In this document: positions 55,720 to 64,000 of the stretch, piece after piece | Numbering within the stretch: position 1 is the stretch's first letter | Layout: every line of letters starts with the position of its first letter | Assembly (NCBI GenBank): GCA_910589415.1 | Contig: OU342630.1 | Location: 88,222,186 to 88,286,185 of the forward strand | Direction: 5' to 3' | DNA from: Malachius bipustulatus | Lineage: Eukaryota; Arthropoda; Insecta; Coleoptera; Melyridae | Length of the DNA stretch: 64,000 bases | Notes under the pieces: generated by a model | Seen by the model: the letters and a program-made list of their open reading frames with translations, nothing else | What the model was told of the DNA's origin: nothing | Database searches by the model: none | Program-made: the position numbers and the translations under genes

Positions 55720-55865
55720 TGCTTATTACGTCATTCGGTGAAAATAATATCTTTAAAAAAACGTTTTTTTGCTTTTATAGATTTATGGTTAAATCGATTT
55801 TTTTTATACCGAACGACATGAAAAACAATTTAACGGCCATTAAGAAAATCTTACGTTGACTATGA
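55720..55865 (-). repeat. Half copy of the TTCGGTAGAT-type element
   Basis: ACGTCATTCGGTGAAAATAA, then ACCGAACGACATGAAAAACA, ATTTAACGGCCATTAAGAAA and TTGACTATGAATA parallel the right half of 54183-54515. Confidence 0.55.
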
Positions 55866-55884
55866 ATATACCGTTAGTATTTTC

Positions 55885-56205
55885 ATAGTATTTTAGACAA
55901 TTTTATGAGCTTTTTTCTATTATAAGTAAGTTTTTCCCTACAACGCACCGTTTCTGATAGGTATAACCGTAAACTCACAAAAGTGGGATGTTTGAGATAA
56001 AACATGAGGTAAAATGATTTTTTCGAAAACATCTACTTTTGTGGAGCGTGTAACTCAACAACGATTGATGGGAATTCGAAAATCACGTATAGAATAAAAG
56101 TTGTAGATAATTTTACGGGCTTTTATTTATAATTGGAAAATGTTTCCCTAAGACGTATGTTTTTGATATAACCCCGGAAATCCCAAAAGTGGGACCTATT
56201 CCCCC
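55885..56205. repeat. Two diverged copies of an about 110-bp module
   Basis: AGACAATTTTATGAGCTTTT, AAGTTTTTCCCTACAACGCA, then CACAAAAGTGGGA (about 55903-55986) is echoed about 200 bp later by AGATAATTTTACGGGCTTTT, AATGTTTCCCTAAGACGTAT, then CCCAAAAGTGGGA (about 56106-56190). A CCCCCCTCCCC run follows. Probably part of an unassigned transposon. Confidence 0.6.
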
Positions 56206-58340
56206 CTCCCCACCCCCGGCTCAACACCTAGACGTCAGGACTTTTGGTATGTTAACAACACCCTAACCACCCTGAACAAGTTTCTGAAGGAATCGCTTAG
56301 GTACTTATGCTCAAGCACTCTAAACCTCTTTTTGGGTCATTCGTTGCCTCGACTACTACTAGCCAAAACAATAAATCACGATTTTTCAAAATTTTCGGGA
56401 TATTTCAGCGACGATTGAAGTTTGTCTGAATTTTGTTTCAGATTACTAATACGTATAACAATGTGCAACTTCTCTTTCTAACTTCATCGACCATGTATCA
56501 ATGCAAGTTCTCGAGATCCCAATGATGAGAGAAAGAGAGAGAAAAAAAGCTCTGTGTATATTGTATATGCCGTAAATTTCAATAAATTCTTGTGATAGTA
56601 AATGTTGTTGCGTTTAAAGACTTTCTACACTAACAAGAAAACTCGGGAGATAAGAAGTTCATTTTATTGGGACATAAAATTTTATTAGCTCTTATTAATT
56701 TAAGTGCATATTGAATTAAATTAACAAATTGAATTGCATAAATGTCACCGATGGTTTCTTCTACAAATAAATTTTATTGATTGTCAGACATAATATAGAA
56801 GTAACAAAATTTGATAGACAGATTATACTCTAGGAACATTAATTTTTTTTATTAAATTGTTTTCTTAGATAAGGACATTCTTAACAAATCAATAACTTTC
56901 TTATATCCACTTGCAGAATTTTATATCTTCATTGAAACATTTATTACGCCTTGTTTTTTTCTAGATTTTATAACTCCAGCAGTATAGGGAAAACGATATG
57001 AATTTTCCTATAAAGTGATGACTCACTGTATCCTTCCGAATTTATATTTTAGGACGTCCAATTTAGAATTTTTACACTGTGATGTCAGTGGGAAAAACCT
57101 AGTATTTTTCATGTAAAATTTCTACGAATTTAAAAAAAAATAAAATTGGGAACTTGATTGCAAGATGAGATATGAAACTGTTATGAAACTGAATGACAAA
57201 CTTTAAGGGTGGGGGGTCTATAAATGTCATCACTGCAAACTGACAAAATTAAAAAATAACCTCATTTTTGTCAAGATAATTAAAATACCTTTAAAAGGAA
57301 ATGAGGTGTCGCATGATCATTGACCATCCGTCATTTAAAATTTTGGAGTTGCCGGGACTGCATTTGGCACATCCGTTTTATAAAATTCTTGGGATTAAAT
57401 TTACTTTTTGCACCAAAGTTTTCTTCTTCCGCTCAAAACTATTTAAAATGTCCCACTTCAAATCCTATACCCCCCTCCCCCCTACCCCGACTATATAAAT
57501 GTCCCTCTTTAGTAGCCGAAATTTAGTAGCCATGTTTATTGCATTTATAGAATATTCCATACAGTAGGTGACAGTTTTGTATTGATAGAAGTAATATGGA
57601 ACTTCATTTTCCGATCACTCTCCTTTTCTTGTGATCTGGTTGTATACCTACAGGTACACGAGGATTCGTGTTGAAAACGACTCTACACAATCATTAGATG
57701 GTCGAGGAAGATACCGCAGGGTAGAGCATAAGTGTTAATACCTTCCTGAATAATTTATGTATGTGTGCAGGAACTTTGTTGCATGCCTACAGTCCTCTTA
57801 TAGACAGGAAAACTAGGCCTTGTTATGTGATAGGTCTCCTGGTCTAGGATGATGTAGGCCAGAAACACTAGAAGTAGTGAAGTTCTAAACCAATAATCAA
57901 GGAATTTAGGTGAACCAGTTTGTATTTAGAGAAAATTTGGTGACATGAATTGCTCGAAGCTATGCCAATTTACTAAAATATGTATTTTAAGAAAATACGC
58001 ACGCGTTATTATTTTGAAAACGGACATTATACAGGATGCGTAAAAAGTACTTCACCAAGTGAGACTACGCAGAAACATTTTGACATTTAGATTTTACATA
58101 TGGTGGGGTTAAATTATACACCAAATAGTTTGATGTTTCATTGGCTTTGTGGCATATTTGTCAGAGGCCGCCTGATCACTGATTGGATGATAATAACGAA
58201 TAATAGAATGATTACTTAGGGTTACTTGGAACTATTACAGAATCAAAATCTATCAAAATCAAATATAAATAAATCCCCAAGCCTTACACCAAAATGTCTG
58301 GTATCTGCAAAACGGTGCTCCACTCCATTTCAACTGAAAA
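56206..58340. other. Unassigned stretch; isolated transposon end near 58030
   Basis: TACAGGATGCGTAAAAAGTA at 58030 looks like a TACAGGGTG-type left end without a mirrored partner. TTCGGGATATTTCAGCGACG near 56393 is related to about 17750. No gene found. Confidence 0.4.
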
Positions 58341-58988
58341 GATGTCAACTGTTATTTTTAAACTGTCATTCGGGAAAGTAGTTGTCAACCCCCCACCTTG
58401 TCACTCCTTAGGGGTAGCAACCCCCCCTTCGAAAAGTCCGAAAAAGTACCCCCTGCGATACCTTGATTGATAGATTTTTTTATAAGTACAGAACACAACA
58501 AAAGCAAAATTGTTTAAATCTAATGACAAAAAATGACGAAGATAATTATCAAAATGTGTAAGAATTAGGAATTGAGAAAGCGTAAAGAAATTTAAGCACT
58601 AAAGTTTACAAATTTAATTTCGTGAAATGAACAGTGCAAAAGTTTTGTCAAAAACAGAACGCACTCAGACAACAATTTTAACATTTAATTTAAATCAAAA
58701 ATTTTCTGCTGCGGTTTTTTTTTTAAGAATGGTTTCAGTTTCTTTACGCTTCCTCAATTCCTAATTCTTACACATTTTGGTAGTTATCTTCGTCATTTGT
58801 CATTCGATTTAAACAATTTGGCTTTTGTTGTGTTCTGTATAAAAAAATCTATCGATCGAGTTGTCGCAGGAGGTACTTTACCATTTGACTTTTCGAAGGT
58901 GGGGTTGCTACCCCTAAGGAGTGACAAGGTGGGGGGGGGGTTGACAACTACTTTCCCGAATAACGGTTTACAAATAACAGTTGACATG
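58341..58988. mobile_element. 648-bp palindromic element with poly-C/poly-G arms
   Basis: GATGTCAACTGTTATTTTTA, GTCATTCGGGAAAGTAGTTG, CACCTTGTCACTCCTTAGGG, GGAATTGAGAAAGCGTAAAG in the left arm are mirrored by CTTTACGCTTCCTCAATTCC, CCCTAAGGAGTGACAAGGTG, CAACTACTTTCCCGAAT and AACAGTTGACATG in the right arm. The centre is near 58664. No coding capacity. A split copy brackets 8.4-9.7 kb, and poly-C traces are near 14735. Confidence 0.8.
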
Positions 58989-59184
58989 TTTTTGAATTTT
59001 TTCTATTTTTTTTACAACAACTGCACTGTGTATACACGCCGGATGTGGTTCTCGAAAAGTTCTAATGGTGTTGTAGTATAGCTCTAGACACAGTCATGCT
59101 CTTTTTCGAACATGCGTGGAAAAATTCTGGCATTCTGTATTCTGAAATTCCAATATTTGGAGCTGTTTCCTTTGTATACTGATG

Positions 59185-59300
59185 CCATAAACTGCGATTT
59201 TCACTTGTTTATAACTCAAAAACTTCTTAATTCAAACACCAACCATGAAAGCGAATCTTATGTGTTCTTCTCAGACAATCTAAAAATGCAATAACATAGG
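59185..59300. repeat. Fragment of the palindromic TTATAACTC core
   Basis: GCGATTTTCACTTGTTTATA, ACTCAAAAAC, then TCAGACAATCTAAAAATGCA, ATAACATAGGAGCACCCC follows the right-arm order of the 703, 2347 and 23296 elements up to the transposon-end position. Confidence 0.6.
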
Positions 59301-59310
59301 AGCACCCCAA

Positions 59311-59452
59311 TTAAAAAAACATAACTCTGGTATGTTTCATATTTTCGGGACACTCTGTACATTATGAATATAATTTTTAAATGTCCCTTTAACAGGTATG
59401 TATCGTTTCCAAAAACAAAATTTTCGTAAAATCAAGGGACATATTATCCATT
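59311..59452 (+). repeat. Dispersed repeat, copy 2 (first at 14368-14510)
   Basis: CATAACTCTGGTATGTTTCA, GGGACACTCTGTACATTATG, AAATGTCCCTTTAACAGGT and AAATCAAGGGACATA match copy 1. It directly follows the palindromic-core fragment. Confidence 0.65.
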
Positions 59453-59670
59453 ATCGTATACTGTAAATAACCCTAGCTGTAATACCTAGTATGTTGTGAA
59501 ACAAGTGCACAAAGTAGCATAGTTCCCACTAGTGTGAAAATGTTGTGGTACGAGACGAAGTAGAGTACTGTATTTGACACGATTGAAAAATTTCTTTTGT
59601 GCACATGTTTCACACTATACTTTTCCTACGAGCAAGACAAGATAATTTTTTATTCAATTAAACTTTAAAT

Positions 59671-59935
59671 ACCTACTGTTTCAAAAGCGACTGTTTTACC
59701 CATCACTATTGTTGTCATCGAATGTTAACTATTTTAAAAATCTTACATAGTGTTTACTCTGTGGTTAGAACTATTGATCGCTACTTTTTATACGTCAATC
59801 TCTCTGTCATAACTGCAAAACTGTACGATAACGAACGAATAAACGTGAGAAACCTTAGTTTACCTACGAATAACTATGCGCAAATTCGTACTTTGTATAG
59901 TGGTCGTAGGAAACAATCTTTTCCTTACTAGGTTT
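59671..59935 (+). repeat. Dispersed repeat, partner of 35531-35857
   Basis: GTTTCAAAAGCGACTGTTTT, CATCGAATGTTAAC, CATAGTGTTTACTCTGTGG, AACTGCAAAACTGTACGATA and TATAGTGGTCGTAGGAAA match the inverted copy at 35531-35857 in order. The open frame through it (59722-59931) is repeat-derived. Confidence 0.7.
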
Positions 59936-62900
59936 TGTTTAACTAATTCAGCAAATTATACGATACTTATGTAAAGTAAGCCATGATTAGACACATGCTA
60001 AGAAGAACGTGAAAGGTAATTAATTAGTAAACTACCTAACTGTAATTAATTGTAAGCACGGTGTAAGCGTGATCGTAAGGTAAATGATATATCCTCACTT
60101 ATCTACATAATATTATGAAAATAAGGAACTCTATAATGCTGGTTATGATGAGCAGTGACCTTGGCTTATGCAGACCATTAATCATGTAGGTACTTTTTAA
60201 ACGGGAGGCAGTAAATAATTATGTTTGATGTGATTCTAGCAGGAATTATCTTGGTTTATTACTTCGCTTCACACATTGATGAGCTCTCCCCTCTCCTCCG
60301 CCTCCTGCCCAAGTGCTATCACGATTGAGGTTAGCGACTATTATTATAGCCAATTTCTCTCGATCCTGGGGAAGTTGAATCAAGGAAATTTGTTTGGGCC
60401 AATCCTTGAATGCTCCTTAGCCAAGATTTTTTTCTATACCGCACGGCAGTAGTTTATAAATTCTTCAATAAAATAAATGTCAATAAGATCTTTTTAGGTG
60501 AATTAATAATGCTCACAGATGTTCCTAATATACATAGAAACGCGTGTATTCCTTTCTAACATAACATCTATGCATACTTACTACTAAAACTAAATCATTA
60601 TTTTTTTTTTCATTGACTGGTTATATGCATTTATGAATTACCTATTATTATTTAATAGAAAGCTCAAATGTTTAAATTACTATCTTCTAGTAATTCCTGT
60701 AACGGTTAAGCAATCATGAAATTACGCATATTATGAATATATACCTTCTATGTACCTGCAATCAATAATATTTTATGTGATTTCTACATTCAACTTTGAA
60801 CTATAAAGACTCTCGAAGAACAGAGAACAGCACGAAGAATCATTTACATACTTATCTTAGTATTTACATTCGAGCGTTACCAGATTTTCCACCATATAAT
60901 ACGCCTTTTTTGGTGCCGAATGGTCCCTGTTCTTTCATTTGTCGCTGTACCTTCCTTGTCAAGCTGTCAATCCAAACACTTTATTCAATGGTTTTAAAGA
61001 AATTCTTTCTACCTTTACGTAACTTTTTCTGTTGTACCTAATAGAAGGCAATAGTTTGTTTATATTTTTGAATTTAAAATAAATGGAAATGTATAACCGC
61101 GTACACTGATCTTCCAGTATTGTGTATTTTGTAAAAATGTTAAAAGCAAAGCTTGCTTCACTACTTCAGCCTCATGTACCTACTCACAACAATGCATCAA
61201 TCGCCAATAACCAGCAACTGTTGACGCGACTTTGAAATGCGAATAGAAAAAGCTTGGTTTTAGGTAGGTACAGTAAAAAATATCAAAATTCATTAGTGAC
61301 AATAATTATTCTTAGATACCTACTGCATACTGAGAAATAGTAGCTAGTAAAATGAAACGTAAACTTCTATGACCTTCTTCAGAATTACATACTGCAATAT
61401 ATGTATACAAGCTGGCCCAACGAAAACTTGACATGGAGATTTTCGATGAAAATTGCATGGCGTGACCGGCACCCTACCATTAGAATAAGAAAGGAGTTTA
61501 AGTCATATGTCATTAGAAAACTTTCTCTGTTTCAATTTAAATGTATCATTTCAGAAAATAGATTTAAATAAACCCTTTAGGTTTCCGAAATAATAAAAGT
61601 AAATTTATGAAAACGGCTCATTTCAATTCAAAAACATGCATACCTATCACTATCTAGAGAATCAAAAGAGGCACGGAGAATCTTACACCGTGATGTTTAA
61701 AACTTTAAACACAGCTCAGGGGTGGATGCCAATGCAATATTAACTTGCTTGCTTGTCTGTTTGTATCTGTTCGTTACAAATTCTGCAAAAGCGTCAATTC
61801 GAGAGCATAATAAAATTGGGAAAAATTATACAAATTTTCTTTTTACTGCTCCTATTTCACCGTTATTAGGTATACTGTCTTCTTCGTCCTTCAAGAGAGA
61901 TGCAGATCTTGGTCAGGCCAAGATTGTTGTTTCAATTGTTTACAGTGGGAGGGGTGGGGGGCAAGTTCAGGTCCTCGCCCTGTTTTTTTTAGGTATGTGG
62001 TATCTCTGCTTGGTCAATTTAGTAATTATTATAAGTGAAAAAATTACCTCAAGTAAAATAAGCTTTTTTAACGTTGTTCTAACAGTTTTGTGTATTATAA
62101 GTAGGAACTGGGAAATTGAGCCATAAATAAAAAAAGTCTTTATTCTTCACTTACTTTTTTTTTTTGATGATTTTCAGAATAAGAGATTTTTCTTAAATCT
62201 CAACTAATCAGAACATCACAAGCAGTGATTTTATTTCAGATAATAAAAACGGACTTGAAGAATGTATTTCACGATAGTATCAAGTATTTTTAGATATTTC
62301 ATATGCTGAAGAAGCTGTTTCTTGGACCTCATTCCGATTACCACTACCACGACTGACGCCTTAGGTTCCTGACCTTACCACCGTAACAGCTCTTATCATC
62401 TTGCGTTGCCTCTGGTCTCCGTATCGCCACTGCAATTAATTGGGGGTAATTCTCTGTATCTCTCCACTCAGCCTACGCAACCTGGAATTATTATAATATT
62501 ATGTATCTCGGGGTATTATACCCATGCTCGTTTACTGTCTCACCTCGTAATGGCTGCTTTGTGCCGCGCCAAGATTGATGCTGATAGCACTACATGAAAT
62601 TAATATCACTTTCAGTTGCGTTTCTCACAGATACTGCTGAGATTCTGTAATAGGATGTCTTCGTATGATGGAGTAAAACGTAAAATGGGTGTGTTATCGT
62701 TATAGGTATGTATATGAATGGCAAAGCGAATAAAATAAAATTTTATTGTTCGATATCAAAATTAAAATGTGTTCATTATGATAATATTCGATTGCTGAAA
62801 TACATAGTCACACAATGTAAGATTGTATTAATTAAGTATTCGTCTTAGTGCTATTTTGTTTCCCTAATTTTTTGCTTATCCGTGATATTTGATTTTAATT

Positions 62901-64000
62901 TTCTAAGCTCATTGCTCATGTGTCACTTTTTACTATGATGACTTGGCTTTTTTTTCAATAGTAAAGAGTCGACAATAACAATCTATGGACTGGCGGTTGG
63001 CTATGCAAGAGTGAGACGGATAATAAAGAAAGGTCTTCTACAAATCATTTTATTTATTTGACAGTTGTTCGGAATTTCATCTGAAAAATAAATTAGGGTT
63101 ATGATTTTGTTCCTCAGCTGACAAGCGTCTCGCAACACTGACTTCTTTGCATCTAAAAACGAATTATGTAGGTATAGACTCATTATACGAGTTAGCCCAG
63201 TAATTAGGTACTTTCAACTAAGAAAAATTCCGTTGCCGATCTTGATACCTGGTAGGGGAGGTCACTGGCCACTGGAAGTCTAAATTCAAAATTTATGTAT
63301 CAAATACGTGAAATTAAAATTTTGCCGAGGCGCCACCCGAGATAGAAAATCATTCAAAAGCACCATAATTTCGTGCTCGAGATGTGATCACTGTGCCATT
63401 TTTCATTCGGATATTGATGAAAAAATGTTCACATTTTTTGAATGCGTCTAAAAAATAGGTAGGTACATTAGATTGTTTGGAAGGTTTACATTTTCGCTAA
63501 ATTTCGAACTGTTTTCACGAATCAGATGGCTGTTTTTTTTCTGTTTGTTTGTTTGGCCTGTTTATAATTTTCCACAATTATTATGGAAGATTTTTTTTGC
63601 CTGTGTAATCATCTGAGAGTTTTTTGTCTCAGTTTTCCAACAAAATCTCGTAATATCTAGGTACGATGTTAATAATTTTGTTAAGATATGTAGTTCTTTT
63701 AGTGGGGACGGGACATCTATAAAGTTGTTTATTTTTATTTTTTATCTACCTGAATTTCACCTTGACCAGTTACTAAACATATTCGCAGTATTAAATCCAC
63801 AAAAATGTTAAAAATATAACAGGAGAATATGATATTTATATAAGATACACGTATGCTAAAGTCGCTTACTCATTACCAGTGGGTACGCTGTGGCACGGAC
63901 ACTGAGTTCACCTTAAATTTGCACGATCGAACTTCTCAGTTACTCAAGCGTCCGCTAGATGTCCCTAGACAACAAAAGTCACTAAGTTTCCGACAACTAT
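59936..64000. other. No recognisable feature
   Basis: About 4 kb with no transposon end, RNA gene or domain that I can identify. The longest frame (61722-62126, 134 codons) opens with GTG rather than ATG, is interrupted in composition by a poly-G patch, and matches no family. It is treated as chance. Confidence 0.45.

Noticed and set aside
61722..62126. 134-codon frame with a hydrophobic start, the longest in the window
   Set aside because: It opens with GTG, has no ATG until near its end, lacks any domain, and runs through a poly-G patch.

Overview
The window reads as AT-rich, intron- and repeat-dominated animal DNA, almost certainly from an insect. Reasons: no operons or bacterial-style genes; many decaying transposons of insect type (mariner-like transposases with DD41D spacing, Jockey-like and RTE-like non-LTR retrotransposons, tRNA-derived SINEs, an LTR); many elements ending in TACAGGGTG...CACCCTGTA; and frequent GTAGGTAC/GTACCTAC words. 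The order (Hemiptera, Coleoptera, Lepidoptera or other) cannot be fixed from the sequence alone. No intact host protein-coding gene is visible. Nearly all open frames are chance frames in AT-rich DNA or mirror frames of inverted repeats.

Layout. 0.7-3.2 kb: a cluster of palindromic TACAGGGTG elements, including an almost perfect 872-bp palindrome. 4.4-4.6 kb: a TATA box, leader, ATG and splice donor that could be a tiny first exon. 5.4-6.2 kb: another inverted-repeat element. 8.3-9.7 kb: a nest in which an old palindrome is split by mariner and non-LTR debris. 11.4-13.2 kb: two non-autonomous inverted-repeat elements. 15.6-16.3 kb: the best transposase relic, a DD41D mariner C-terminus between about 125-bp terminal inverted repeats that begin TACAGGGTG. 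17.5 and 20.1-20.4 kb: two more relics of related transposases. 18.3-19.5 kb: nested inverted repeats and a small MITE. 21.7-22.8 kb: an element with CCCAGGCAGCAA ends and many TGAACATTCA-like sites. 23.3-25.4 kb: two large palindromes, the second holding a SINE. 27.4-30.3 kb: an inverted repeat with a hammerhead-like motif, a Jockey-like tail, and an RTE tail split by a 233-bp MITE. 32.4-33.0 kb: an inverted-repeat element. 33.7 kb: a broken THAP-like zinc-finger exon. 37.1-39.2 kb: an element packed with CCAATATTGG words. 40.4-41.7 kb and 42.9-44.7 kb: composite inverted-repeat elements. 48.5-49.1 kb: a palindrome. 50.6-51.2 kb: a solo LTR with a 4-bp target duplication. 53-59.5 kb: a SINE candidate, several shared repeat modules and a palindrome. 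60-64 kb: no recognisable feature.

How the parts fit. The mariner-like transposase relic carries the same TACAGGGTG termini and TA flanks as most of the palindromic elements. The simplest reading is that transposases of this group moved the coding-free palindromes. Those palindromes share interchangeable inner and outer modules, several with an ACTTCCGGT...ACCGGAAGT core, so new families appear to arise by nesting and arm exchange. The window is best described as a transposon graveyard and possible intronic or intergenic gene desert, with two or three weak host-exon candidates.
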